From Hexactinellida sp. DTS-2022 (taxonomy: Eukaryota; Porifera; Hexactinellida): a stretch of 64,000 nt of DNA. The stretch lies in assembly GCA_028753945.1 (NCBI GenBank), contig JAPNXP010000002.1:2294001-2358000 (forward strand), in the 5' to 3' direction. Below, piece after piece: positions 47,464-58,435 of the stretch. The notes below the pieces were generated by a model, which saw nothing but the letters and a program-made list of their open reading frames with translations, ran no database searches and was not told where the DNA came from. How positions within the stretch are numbered: the first letter of the stretch is position 1; each line of letters opens with the position of its first letter. The position numbers were made by a program, and so were the translations under genes.

Positions 47464-49174
47464 AGTTAGCAATGCTTAGCTGTAATTTACAATGGATATC
47501 TAGGAGCATGTGGCATCCAAACCTCACGTAAATTGTCTATATTTGTTATAATTAGGAGGTACTTGAACATTTACCCTCGAAATCCCCGTTTCTCTTTTTG
47601 TAAAGTTAGTAATTATATTATCTGCGAATATAATCACTCCAACATGACAATCTATTTGCACCACAACTTTGTAAATGATATCAAATTGTGATAGTAGAAT
47701 AATTTGTCAGATTTAGGAGGTTTTAGGTATATGCGGTTCAATTTCCCTTCTTTCTCTCTGTTCAAGATTTGGATGTTGCAGCACTCATCACGGTCTTGGT
47801 AAACACTGGGTACTTTGATTTATTTTCTTAAGGTGGATTATAATGTTCATTTAAGAGCCTGATTGTGTTAGAGACCGTTTTCTTCTTTGCAGATCATTTG
47901 TCATTGAATATTACTTCATCCCATCTGAATTAGTAAATATTATTTGTCTTTAATGTTTATATTAACACCAGGAATATTCAATTTTTGAAATCTGATTAAT
48001 AACATCATAAATTTTTTCTTCTGGTTGCACTGTACCGACCCAATTTTCTGTGCAGAACTCTTCAATATTATTGTATTGTAAGTAGCAAGATAATATTTCA
48101 AATAAAATTTCTATATTTAATTTCCATTTCATCTTATTTTTATATAGTACTAGTGCGCTTCGCTTGATAGGTCGCTTCACGGCAGAACACAACCATACAC
48201 CAACCGCTCGCGGTTGGTGTGCTGTTTATGCACTTCTGACATTGATTATAAACCGTAAATAGGCGAAAATAGTAGAATTTAACAATTGAGATTTAGTGAT
48301 TACGTCATCATGTGACAATGAGTAAGCATTGTGGCGATCTGGTCTTACCAACTTGTCCGCATCATTAATGTACATGTCTATTAGATTTTCAGATTTATAT
48401 CTCTTTGAGGGCGCGAATTATGTGCGATTAAGTCAGGGCATTCGAAATGTGACATTGACGTCATAACTTGTCTGAGTGGTTGAAATTTTGAGTGGAAAAC
48501 TCAACTTGTTGGCGGTGCCAAAGGTTACCCCTATATGCCAAAAATCACATTTGGAAACAGTCCACTTTCTTCAATCAACTCGGAACATACAAACAAATAT
48601 ATACACATACGTATAGTATATATACACATACGTATATTATATACACTAGTATAGATTGTAGTATAATCAATGTTTGAATTGTAAAGATTTTATTTGTTTA
48701 ATTAATTAAAGTAAGTATAATTATTGCCTATCATAATATAAATCCTATAGTATTTACGTTTCCATTTTGATTAATGGAATGACATAGCTCTAGACAATTC
48801 ATGATAATTCAGTCATAAATTATATTTAGGTTTGTTCACAAATTGTTATTGTACACTCAATACACACCTATGTTTCAGAGCTAGTAGAACTATATTATTG
48901 ACATGTGAGTACGTATGTCAAAAGATTATGTTCACAAATTTTCCGACAGTTAGCTCACTGCTAAATTTTGATTTATCAAATTGACACCGAATTGTTTGAT
49001 ATTATTTGATTAAATGCTTCTCTCACAAAGATCGCGTTTTGAGAAATTAAAGTGCTTTATTTTGTTCATGATGCTATATATTTATTGAAATGGTATATCT
49101 ATTTCTAAAATAAAGTCTTTACCCTGCCTCCTTCCTCGGCTAAATACTTTTGTAATTTGAAATTTAGTATAAAC
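47464..49174. other. No gene recognised; unassigned frame and a small hairpin
   Basis: A minus-strand frame at 47962-48192 reads KWKLNIEILFEILSCYLQYN then IEEFCTENWVGTVQPEEKIY; it looks protein-like but matches nothing I know. 48197-48220 is a perfect 10-bp-stem hairpin (ACACCAACCG CTCG CGGTTGGTGT). 48595-48645 holds two ATACACATACGTATA units. Confidence 0.4.
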
Positions 49175-52090
49175 CATAGCCAACTCTATATAAGGCCTAC
49201 CATCAAATGTACCATGGATGAAGTAGTGTACGATGAGATTAATTTTAGAAATTAATCTGTAATAATAAATAATTCTAGTAAATTAATAGATTTTCTCTAT
49301 TGAGTCTTTATTACTCACTTAACAACAATGATAAGAATACATAAATAATAATGTGGGTTCAAATAACAATAATAATAATAGAAGAGTAGCCTTCTGGTGT
49401 ATTTAATTAATGTGAGAACTTCTTCAGTTTTCGCTTTTCTATACCTTTAGATGCAACAGCGGAGTTATAATTTTTAACCTTGTTAGCTAGTAAACAATTG
49501 GCGCAAGTGAAAATAAGATTTTTTAGGATAGTCAAAATAGAGACACCACAATAAATGCAACTCAATTTAGCTGCATAACCAGCAATAAAAGCTGATGACT
49601 GAATAGTCTGTAAACTACATTCAATGGAAGTTAGATCATCAATTTCATCCCAGACTAGTTGGACATCGATTTCATCTCCATTATTCGTATCAAGGGATGA
49701 GTATGAATCAATAAATGTCTGAATTGAATATAAGCCACAGTCTCGTTGTGAAGCAAAAATCTTTAATATGTTGGATAACTTGAGGCGGCGTTCAGTATCA
49801 AGGATTTGATGATACGAGATATGATAGTTTGAACCTGACATCATACGATATAGGCCAAAGTGATGTTCCAATGGATCTGTCTGTAAAATTATGTCAAAAG
49901 ATAGTTAAATCCACAAAATCCAGTTAAATGGTTAGTTATCTGAGGCAATACAATACAAGCATGCTTAAAACTGGTAAACGTTTGTTTACTTAACTTTCCT
50001 ACATTTCCTGGCAAGGCCAGCCAAGTCTCTAACCAAATAACAACATAAGCTAAGAATGAAATCGTTCGTCCTGGTATGTTTGAGGTCTTGAAATATCATC
50101 ATTCAAACGTTTACCTTTAAGTGGGGAATTTATGTTGAACAGTTTCCAAATTTGAAGAAGCATTTCAACAAAGTCGTGTGTATGTTTTCGGTCTTCTTGG
50201 TTACAGAGTTCATTCTGTAACTTCAGAGCTGCAACAGTTAATTCTTTGAATACTTTCAAAACAACATTTTGGCGCTCAATAGCAGAAGGATAACAAGCTT
50301 TGATATTCAAGCTAGGAGCTAACTTAGCTAAGGATTCTTTCTCTAAATTATAGAGTAGACGCACATCACTAAAAGATGCAGAGTAAACTTGAACAGGATA
50401 CACACAGTAATCCAGCTTAATGTTCTGAAAGTAGGGAAAGTGAAAGGTTTTCCGAATATCTTTCTGATTCAACCAGTTCTTTCGAATACTTTTCAAAATG
50501 TGCACAGAGTCAAAAGTAACATAGAGTTTTCTTTTATTATCAGAAGGGTGTGGTCACTAGCCTCTAACAGTTTAGTTGGAGAAAATAACTTGAATAAGTT
50601 CACGTTTAAAGGGTAATTGTCGGTAGAAATAATCTGTACTTTCAAACCGCAAGATTCGATATCCAAAATACATTAATTAATTATAGGAAAATGGTATTCA
50701 GCAGATATAGATGCGCAAGGTATCAAACGAGAAATACAGGACCATTTTTTGTGTAAACTAGAAACCATGATAGCAAATACAGTTCTTTTGGGGTATTCAG
50801 GGGATAAGTTAGGACCAATTATTTTCCCACCCTTCCCACCCCTCAGACTTAAGTTAACGTGGATCTCATCCATCTGAATATTTACATTCTTCTCTTCAGA
50901 ACTAAAATAAGATGTTACCTGGCTAAGGTAAGTACAAGAGTCGTTTTCTAGCCCAAAAGAAGAGTACAAATTTTCTAGTGTGTGAACATGTGGAAAAGTA
51001 ATGCATTCTGAACTTTGGAGAAATTTGTAACTAGCAGGAGAAACCAGATGCGTTTTTATGGCCAGAATTTGTGTAATACCATTATATCTCCTTCTCTTCT
51101 TGTAAATACCCACATTCTCTAGTTGTCAAGAATAAATTAGAACCTTCGCAAATCGGAACTATTGGATTCTGTTCCACCACTATCTAATAGATTACATATG
51201 GCCTCCTCAATATGTTCTTTTGCTTTAGAGATATGGTGAGGATGTTTCTTCTGAGGGGAAGAGCTAAGTTACAGAGTAATCTCTGTAAACAGCGTTTCAA
51301 TTTGTCGGATATCAGTGATAGAGATAAGTGAGAGAGAAATGGACTCCCCATATATATATCCGTTCACAGATAAAAAATAATTTATTTCAAGAGAAACATC
51401 TGCACAAATATTATGATTTTCCATCTTAGGCAAAAAATCTCACACAATTATCTGTTTGAATCCAAACTAACCAGTCAGTTGGGATTGTTATCAAAGCTAA
51501 CTTATCTCGTATTTCTTGTATACACCACCACGAAACTTCTCCATTTCTGTATTCTCTGATCTCAAGCTGATATTAGTTACTTGGTTCAATAAATCTTCCT
51601 TTTTGGAGTCGTAAGAGAACGGAGTTCGTTTGATTCTAATTGAAGGGGTAGAGGAATAATAAGACGGACAACCAGGAAGGAGGAGCGGACATCGAAAGGA
51701 TTTAATTTGGGTCTTCCTCGCGGGACCTCATAGGATGTGCCATCTCCTCTGGGTACCGTGTGAAAATATTTATATATTCCTTCGGAAATGCTTAGCACAC
51801 ACATACACCATTTTGAGGTCAGAAATATCCTCACGATGGAGAGCACGTATCCAGGCATGTCGTAACTCAGGTGGATCATCTATAAGTTCAAAAACTGGTA
51901 CGCGCTCTTCTGGGGTATAATTACCCCTACAACCAGGGCAGAAAAGTTCGGCGTTGAGAAAAATTAAATATCTAACTATTAAAAAGAAACAAAGTCAAAT
52001 ATAGTACTAGGAAGTGCTTAAAATATCGGTGGAAGGAGAATTGTATTAATTAATTACTAAATTAACAAAAATCAGTAACAAGTTGATCCA
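49175..52090 (-). mobile_element. P-superfamily transposon P2, one terminus missing
   Basis: The terminus at 49175 starts CATAGCCAACTCTATATAAG, followed by ATGTACCATGGATG. This corresponds to the right terminus of P1 with several changes. The opposite terminus, expected near 52200, is not found; the 27-bp repeat array of a MULE starts there at 52094. The MULE may have displaced it, but a simple deletion is equally possible. Confidence 0.75.
49407..51958 (-). pseudogene. P-element transposase (THAP type), nearly full length, decayed
   Basis: Minus-strand order: THAP-like start (51958-51586) with CPGCRGNYTPEERVPVFEL and RHAWIRALHREDISDL, but the Cys-x2-His end is damaged (VCVLSIS in place of VCINHF). 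A broken coiled region follows, then 51113-50673 with NVNIQMDEIHVNLSLRG, the segment with the first catalytic Asp that P1 lacks. Next come 50505-50050 (ASFSDVRLLYNLEKESLAKL, SAIERQNVVLKVFKEL, GKRLNDDISRP) and 49871-49407 (DPLEHHFGLYRMMSGSNYH, SSAFIAGYA, CANCLLANKVKNYNS). Stops and shifts separate the blocks. It is closest to P1 by wording and shows what P1 has lost. Confidence 0.8.
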
Positions 52091-52093
52091 ACG

Positions 52094-52465
52094 GGAAACC
52101 GGAATTTGTCCTAACTGACTACTGGAATTTGTCCTAATTTCTAACTTCGGAATTTGTCCTAAAACGAATCCGGAATTTGTCCTAAAGAAAACACAACATT
52201 GGAATTTGTCCTAAATCTCTAAGTACTGGAATTTGTCCTAAATCTATAAATACCGGAATTTGTCCTAAATCTCTAACTACCGGAATTTGTCCTAAATCTC
52301 TAACTACCGGAATTTGTCCTAAATCTCTAACTACCGGAATTTGTCCTAAATCTCTAACTACCGGAATTTGTCCTAAATCTCTAACTACCGGAATTTGTCC
52401 TAAATCTCTAAGTACCGGAATTGTCCTAGAGAAAACCCAACATTGGAATTTGTCCTAAGTTTCTA
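52094..52465. repeat. Left terminal array, 27-bp unit, 14 copies
   Basis: The unit reads CGGAATTTGTCCTAAATCTC followed by TAACTAC. The central five or so copies are nearly identical and the outer ones degenerate, so recent homogenisation or amplification is likely in the middle. Two copies carry an alternative tail (AGAAAACACAACAT and GAGAAAACCCAACAT). Confidence 0.92.
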
Positions 52466-52566
52466 TTTACTGATACAGTCGATACCTGTTTTCCTAACTA
52501 ACTATTTATTTTAAATGTGCAAGAAATTCCAACTTTGTTTTATTTTCAATCGGTTTATTCTAACTA

Positions 52567-52844
52567 CAGTGTAATCTCGATTATCAGGACTGTAAATTAT
52601 CCGGGCTCATTTGAGTCAGGGTTTCATCCAGGCGTATGCAACGCGCCTCCAGGCGCGTAATTTCAAAAGAAAACTTTTCTAGGCGCGCGAAAATCGAGAG
52701 ATGCTCCCATAGACATAATACAAATTGAGCATTTTAGGCGCGTGTGAGCGAGCTCAATCTTAATCTAGGCGCGCGGGAAATTTTGCCTGGATGAAAGCCT
52801 GATTTGAGTGGTCCCAAGAAGTCCGGATAATCGAGGTTGCACTG
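52567..52844. mobile_element. pogo/Tigger-like MITE, middle layer of the nest
   Basis: It starts CAGTGTAATCTCGATTATCA and ends GGATAATCGAGGTTGCACTG, TA on both sides (52565-52566, 52845-52846). Without the inner hAT MITE and one copy of its duplication it is 85 bp. Confidence 0.82.
52617..52801. mobile_element. hAT MITE, GGTTTCATCCAGGCG family, copy 2 (inner layer)
   Basis: It starts CAGGGTTTCATCCAGGCG and ends GCCTGGATGAAAGCCTG, with a perfect 8-bp duplication ATTTGAGT (52609-52616, 52802-52809). GGCGCGCGAAAATCGAGAGA is shared with the copy at 26101. Confidence 0.92.
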
Positions 52845-53173
52845 TATCGGATTTTCCTTACTTTATTTCCATACTAAGAATTGATTAGAATAAAACAGGT
52901 TTCGCCTATACTGCAATTCGTAAGGTAGAATCTAGTTAATTTTTTTTGCTTTGAAACCTTAACCATCAATTAGCGGTTTTATTGATGACTCATAAGTGTT
53001 TATTTTGTATATATTAACACCAAATATATGAATGGTTCTTTGTTCTCATTTCAGTTCCAAAAGTTAGTTATCAATTACAATTGTTTTATATTGATTCCTT
53101 CAAATATAAACAATACTATATAAACATATAGAATCGTAGGTTACAATTTTATTCCTATTTCTTTCAATTCGAC

Positions 53174-54777
53174 ATGGAATATTCTTTAGTAGAGGGTAAA
53201 AAGATAAATTCAAATAATTATGAATGCCAAGGTTTTCGTTATGTAAAATCTAGAGAATGTGAAAGTTCTATTTATCTTAAATGTGCCTTATTTAGAACGC
53301 ATTCCTGCCTATCTATTGGCAGAATCGATAAAATCACTAACTTATTGGAATTAACTCGTGTCCATAATCATGATTCTGATTCTCATAATTGTAACAAAAT
53401 AATGATCAGTAATGCAATCAAACGCAAAGCTGAAGTATCTACTGGTAGTCTCCGAGAAATATTTAATGAATCTTGCCGGGATGTTGATGGAGCATCATCA
53501 GTAACGTTTAAGAGCCTAGAAAGCAGCATGTTCAAGAGGAGGAAAATTCGACAACCAAAGTTACCGTCTTCTGTTCAAGAATTTGATGCACTCTTGCAAG
53601 AAACACAATATTCCACCATTCATCTACAAACCGTATTTCACATGGATCAGACAGCAATTATTTTTGAATCGGTTCGAATGGTTCGCTTTCTAAAGGAATC
53701 AACAAATATTCAATTTGATGCAACATTTAAAGCTGTCCCCAGATTGTTTTATCAACTTTTACCATTTTTGTTAGCATCAACCATCATGCCTTGCCTGCAC
53801 TCCATATTTTAATGACAAACAAAAGCGAAAAGTTATACAACGCTGTTGTATTAACAGTTCGGCAATTATTGCCTTCTTTTAATCCAACTTTTGCCATTGC
53901 TGATTTCGAAATAGCTCCGAGGAACTCATTTACACAGGTTTTTCCCTCCATTACGATAGTTGGTTGTTGGTTCCACTATACCAAAGCCATTTATGATAAC
54001 GTAAAAAAAATTGGTTTGTCAAAGTTATACCAGAAAAATCAGAATTTTCGGATATGGATTCGCAAGCTCATGGGATTACCTTTGCTTCCTGAAGAAGAAA
54101 TACTCCCTGTTTTCATGTCTTTGGAGATACCTTCTTTAGGATTATTAAATTCAGAAAAGGAAATGGTTAAAAGGTTTAGGATATATTTTACCAAAAGATG
54201 GATAAATGAACATGGTAACTTATCTGTTTTCTATTATGAAAATGCGACAAATAATGGGGCAGAGTCCTACCATAAAACATTAAATTCATACATAAAAATA
54301 TCACACCCAAGCATTTGGAATTTCATGGGATATTTGGGCAACATAATTTCAGATATTGATTTGGAGCTGCAACGGTTGTTACAAGGACTTGAAACTACTA
54401 GAAAATCTAATTCGGTGACCCGAACAAAAGCAGATCAAAGGAATGAGTGTAAAAACAAATATTTGAATGGTTTGCTAAGCGCAGTCGAATACCTTAATGC
54501 TATCTCTCTAACTATCGGTCGTGATGACTACATTCTTGGAAACCAATCACAAGTTCAAGATATTTCTGACAGTTTATCAGATTCAAATGAAAGCGCCGAA
54601 AACTCCGAACATTGTCATGTCTGTTTATTCCCAAGGCGTGATAACTTCGCTCTCCTACATGATAATTGTGTTCACGGTGGCTTTTGCAAAACTTGTGCTG
54701 ATCGCTTGATGGGGATGAAGGCTAATTGTCCTATTTGTAGGAGCAGCATAAAAGGAGTATTAAAGATTTTTCAATAG
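53174..54777 (+). pseudogene. MULE transposase with FLYWCH-like finger and C-terminal RING, one frameshift
   Basis: From ATG 53174: residues about 15-75 form a FLYWCH-like finger (YECQGFRYVKSRECESS, a second Cys in YLKCAL, and VHNHDSD). The MULE core follows: FDATFKAVPRLFYQLL with Asp182, then, after a one-base shift in the T run at 53757-53760, SINHHALPALHILMTN, IADFEIAPRNSF (second Asp, 53902), CWFHYTKAIYDN, and NNGAESYHKTLN (Glu, 54262). All three DDE residues are present. At 54613-54741 lies a RING: CHVC, NCVHGGFCKTC, CPICR, spaced like the RINGs of IAP-type ubiquitin ligases. The total is about 534 codons, stop at 54775-54777, no other defect. A single assembly or sequencing error could account for the shift, so the copy may be intact or very recently dead. 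It acts, by family, in the nucleus on its own termini; the role of the RING is unknown. Confidence 0.85.
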
Positions 54778-55011
54778 CTAAGTATTTCTAACCTATTTTC
54801 TTCATTAAAATCTTACTTTAATTTAATTTAATAATCTTTTTGATATTTCGCATTATTTTATTATTTTCCAGTTAATTTACATTAAACTTCAACCTCTCTC
54901 CGAGTTTCGGATTATATTTATACTTATTGGTATGTATTATGTTTTACAAATACATATAAGACAAATTCTAATCTCTTGAGAAAAATTCCACAGTATATAA
55001 GAATTTATTTT

Positions 55012-55230
55012 AGGTCAAATTCCAAAGTTGGGAATTCCTTTAGGACAAATTCCGGTATTTAGAGATTTAGGACAAATTCCGCTACTTAGAGATTTAGGAC
55101 AAATTCCGGTATTTAGAGATTTAGGACAAATTCCAGTACTTAGAGATTTAGGACAAATTCCGGTAGTTAGAGATTTAGGACAAATTCCGGTATTTAGAGA
55201 TTTAGGACAGATTCCAGTACTTAGAGATTA
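55012..55230. repeat. Right terminal array, 27-bp unit inverted, 8-9 copies
   Basis: Units read GACAAATTCCGGTATTTAGA then GATTTAG, the reverse complement of the left array. An open frame here (55028-55246) is only the repeat translated. Confidence 0.92.
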
Positions 55231-55267
55231 TTATATTCGTATTTAATTCTTAAACTCCAGCAGATGC

Positions 55268-55445
55268 CAGGGTTGGGTTCAATTATAATTGTGATTAATT
55301 AATTACAATTAATTACGTTTTGTACATAATTGTAATTGTAATTGCAATTGATTATTGAAAATCTTCGTAATTGTAATTGTAATTGTAATTGGAAAAATTG
55401 ACATAATTGTAATTGTAATTGGAGTACATAATTGTAATTACGTCT
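55268..55445. repeat. hAT terminus followed by AATTGTAATTGT tract
   Basis: CAGGGTTGGGTTCAATTATA starts a hAT-type end. About 55295-55445 is a simple repeat of TAATTGTAATTGTAATTG. A similar end in reverse orientation is at about 20757-20815. It probably belongs to the hAT relic that follows. Confidence 0.6.
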
Positions 55446-55684
55446 CAGTTATGTCTAAAAGCTAAAGCTACGCTTACAATCCCAATTAACGTACTTATGT
55501 GTTAATTCTTAACATTATTGGTTTTGGTGCTTCTTTGGTGCTTCTCAGGAATTGTTAAGTGTGAGTTGACAACTTCACGAGTAAGCATATGGATTCCTTT
55601 TTCATTGTCCCCGTGCACTATAAATATGTTCACCGTTGTAATAATTAATTTTATTGAGATGACTCCTCCTATTTTCATGCACTT

Positions 55685-56445
55685 CACAACCTCCTGGGAC
55701 AACTACAGGTCACTTCAAATTGACATGTAAACACTGCAGCAAGTCAGTCTCGGGTTCCTACACATTCACTTCCAACTTTCACACACACATTAAGGTTAGA
55801 TTGAGAAATAAGAATTTATTTTAGATTTTTACTAAGTACTTTTAATGAAGTAGTATGTTTTATCCCACGTTCTTTGTTTAGAGACATCATCCAGAAATTA
55901 TCATAGATTCTATCCCGACATCATCGCAATCGATACAAGCCTCTGTAACTACCTTTATATCTGTTAATGTCAATCCAGCTCAATGGAAAGCAACAGATCC
56001 TAAACAGATAGAAATGACGGAACATTTGGTTAGATACATTTGCAATTCATTAAAGCCCCTTTCTGAGGTAGAAAACCCTGATTTTTGTGCACTACTTAAG
56101 AAAGCCCAACCTGCTTACAAAATACCTCCTCATAAGTATTTATGTTCTAAGATCCTCCCTGCGACATCTTCAAAGCTATACTGTGACATTTGTATAAGAC
56201 TTAATCCACTACCTACAATATGTCTTACAGTGGATATTTGGACGAATAGGACGATGTGTTCCTACATTGGCATTACTGGACATTTCATTGAAGATTATCA
56301 GTTACAGGGTGTTATGTTGGCAATACACACTGATTGTGCTGATTCAGAGGAATAATTAAATCAATATCGCGATTTGGTCTGCCAGTTCCATTGCAACCAA
56401 GTGTTCTGATAATGCGCAATTCGCAGTGATTTTTGAACGAATATA
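55685..56445 (+). pseudogene. hAT transposase relic with BED finger, truncated
   Basis: FKLTCKHCSKSVSGSYTFTS then NFHTHIK (55710-55797) is a BED-type zinc finger (C-x2-C...H-x3-H). After an intron-like or decayed gap, 55910-56355 reads DPKQIEMTEHLVRYICNSLK, ENPDFCALLKKAQPAYKIPP, CLTVDIWTNRTMCSYIGITG and HFIEDYQLQGVMLAIHTD, the N-terminal half of Ac/hobo-type hAT transposases up to the first catalytic Asp. The frame stops at 56353-56355, and readable sequence ends near the element inserted at 56453. The C-terminal half is not found beyond it. Confidence 0.7.
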
Positions 56446-56452
56446 TTTATGT

Positions 56453-57238
56453 CAGGGTTGGAATTTATCCCGGGTTAAATAGGTTTTGCCCACCCCAGTG
56501 GGTTATACCCGGTTTAAACCGGGTTTTATTAGTTTAACCCGGATTAAACTAGGGCTAAACTCGAGTTAAACTCAGGGGCGTGCTGGGTTTGGGGGCCCAT
56601 GCGGTATTCCATTCAGAAAGGATTCGCTGTGGGGCCTGCGGTCCCACAAGTGGGGCCCTGTTGCGACCTTCAAAGGGGACCCCGAGCGGATATCCCGCAT
56701 CGATTGTATGGCCAGCACGCCCCTGGTTAAACTTGGATCAAACTTCACGCTATATTAATCTCCTCCCCCCTATAGGTTCCCCAATTACATAATTATATAG
56801 TTAAATAATTATGGAATGACATCTAATTTTGGGGCTAAATAGTGCATAAATACATACGTATATCACCAGTCAAACTCATCAGGTCCTCGCAACTCGCGAA
56901 AACATGTTACCAATTTGAAACCATATATGGGTCAAAACTATAGTGCATTCAAATTGACAAAATAGGATTCTCTAAGCTTAAAAGATTAATTAAATCTTGT
57001 CAAATGGAAATCATCAAAAGAATGTAGACTATTCCTGTCATAAATTTATTATCTTCGTTAGCATAACATTTGTCGAGGTTAGCCAAAATAACCTAGGGAG
57101 CTTTGGACTGTTGAAACCGGCTTTAGTTGTTTAATAATTGAACCCTTGTTTAACCCAGTTTAACTTACTAAATGTGGTTTAACCCGGGCCGGGTTTAAAC
57201 CCGGTTTAAATCGGGGTGAGTTAAACCTGCCAACCCTG
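56453..57238. mobile_element. hAT-type element, CAGGGTTGG ends, rich in GGGTTTAAAC
   Basis: It starts CAGGGTTGGAATTTATCCCG and ends TGCCAACCCTG. The flanks ATTTATGT (56445-56452) and ATTTATAT (57239-57246) differ at one base. Both subterminal parts consist of CCCGGTTTAAACCGGGTT-type palindromes. It interrupts the hAT relic and itself contains a second MITE. Confidence 0.8.
56573..56725. mobile_element. hAT MITE, CAGGGGCGTGCTGG family, copy 3
   Basis: The ends are CAGGGGCGTGCTGGGTTTGG and GGCCAGCACGCCCCTG, with a perfect 8-bp duplication GTTAAACT (56565-56572, 56726-56733). It is 153 bp and GC-rich. Relatives are at 35693-35840 and 9702-11444. Confidence 0.9.
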
Positions 57239-57431
57239 ATTTATATCCATCTAAAGTTATATAAACTTTTCCCACGCTGCGTTTATATTTTTCTGAAGAG
57301 TATTCTATACAGGTTTTTGCACTAAAGACGAAGTGATGATAATCGGATATACTGCATGATTATATTTTACACACCTTTACCAAAACAGATGTATTCATTA
57401 ACTCAGTTCCAGCGGTTTTCAGATAGTGAGA

Positions 57432-57845
57432 AAAATAATCAACCATTTTTTTAGGATTCTGACAAGTGACAGTAGTCTAAAACTATTCTCAAAACTTACA
57501 GTAGTACTAAAAACCATTCTGATAAATGACAATATTTAGTCCTTAAATCCATTCTGACATATGTCACTAGTCCTAAAAACCATTCCGACAAGTAACAGTA
57601 GTCGTAAAAACGATTCTGACAAGTAATAGTAGTCTAAAAACCATTCTGACAATTGACAATAGTCCTAAAATCCATTCTGACAATTGACAGCAGTCCTAAA
57701 AACCATTCCGACAAGTGACAGTATTCTTAACAAAAAATTCTGACAAGTGACAGTAGTCCTAAAACCTTTTGACAATTGACAGCAGTCTAAAAACTATTCT
57801 CAAAACTTACAGTAGTACTAAAAACCATTCTGACAAGTGCAACTC
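57432..57845. repeat. Minisatellite, about 31-bp unit, 13 copies
   Basis: The unit reads ATTCTGACAAGTGACAGTAG followed by TCCTAAAAACC. The two-unit block CTATTCTCAAAACTTACAGT...CCATTCTGA occurs near both ends of the array (57480-57520, 57785-57835), which suggests block duplication. No inverted partner array was found. Confidence 0.88.
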
Positions 57846-58431
57846 CTTAACGGAAAACCGGCGCCAGTGCATCCATGATCCACAGCATACACCCCAATTA
57901 TGTGTCGGGGCCAATTATCGGATGACCAAGCCCAAAGTAGGCAAGGCAGAACTCCTGTCAACCGGGGTTCGACTACAATGTGAAATCAAAGTGCCTTGAA
58001 GTTTTTTCGAAACAGTCAGATGCATCAACAGAGATGCTCTAAGCCACCGTGGTGGCTTGAATTCATTGTGTTGACTTCCTAGTAATTAATTTCGAGAAAT
58101 TATCTGCTGCATACTTCTCAGATAGTAGATGATATTTCAGGGTCACAAGATTCTTAAAAGTTTAGGAAGAGCCTTGTTCGATGTGGACAGCAGATGCGCA
58201 TGGCGACTCTAAACAGCCTTTCAATATCAGCTCTTGAATCAGGACATAACATTTACTCTTTTGCTAGTTTCGCCATTTGGGGTACTAGTTTATTGAATTT
58301 CCTTCCCACCATGATATTAGATCTAGCTCTAAATACCATATAGTTGATCGCTTCAGCTCTATGTAGTGTAATTTACATTTCTATTACCTCAGTGCAGCGT
58401 TGGAAATTTCCTGTGTACTTTCGTGTATGTC
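57846..58431. other. No gene recognised
   Basis: GGGGTTCGACTACAATG near 57963 resembles a tRNA B box, but no A box at the right distance and no cloverleaf could be drawn. Otherwise unremarkable. Confidence 0.4.
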
Positions 58432-58435
58432 TTAA

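Larger units (their letters stand above)
52476..52913. mobile_element. TA-type element, outer layer of a three-level nest
   Basis: It starts CAGTCGATACCTGTTTTCCT with TA before it. The right end, in reverse, is CAGTATAGGCGAAACCTGTT. The right flank is CA in place of TA. It contains the MITE at 52567-52844. Confidence 0.55.
52094..55245 (+). mobile_element. MULE transposon bounded by inverted 27-bp repeat arrays
   Basis: Fourteen units at the left (52094-52465) and eight to nine inverted units at the right (55012-55230) enclose a transposase gene. The outer limits are the array edges; I found no shared flanking duplication, so the exact ends are uncertain. A three-level MITE nest sits just inside the left array. 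Confidence 0.75.

Noticed and set aside
46582..47471. Target duplication for the CAGGGTTTCAT element
   Set aside because: CTGTTCTG and AGTTAGCA are unrelated, so the element is kept only on its inverted ends.
52094..52465. CRISPR-like appearance of regularly spaced repeats
   Set aside because: The unit repeats head to tail with no unique spacers, an inverted partner exists at 55012-55230, and the sequence is eukaryotic.
53757..53760. Programmed -1 frameshift in the MULE gene
   Set aside because: CAACTTTTACC in the upstream reading phase does not form an X-XXY-YYZ slippery site, and no obvious downstream stem was seen; a plain indel is simpler.
55028..55246. Repetitive protein of RDLGQIPVF units
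   Set aside because: Translation of the non-coding 27-bp array of the MULE.
57940..57985. tRNA-like B box GGGGTTCGACTAC
   Set aside because: No A box at the right spacing and no acceptor stem.
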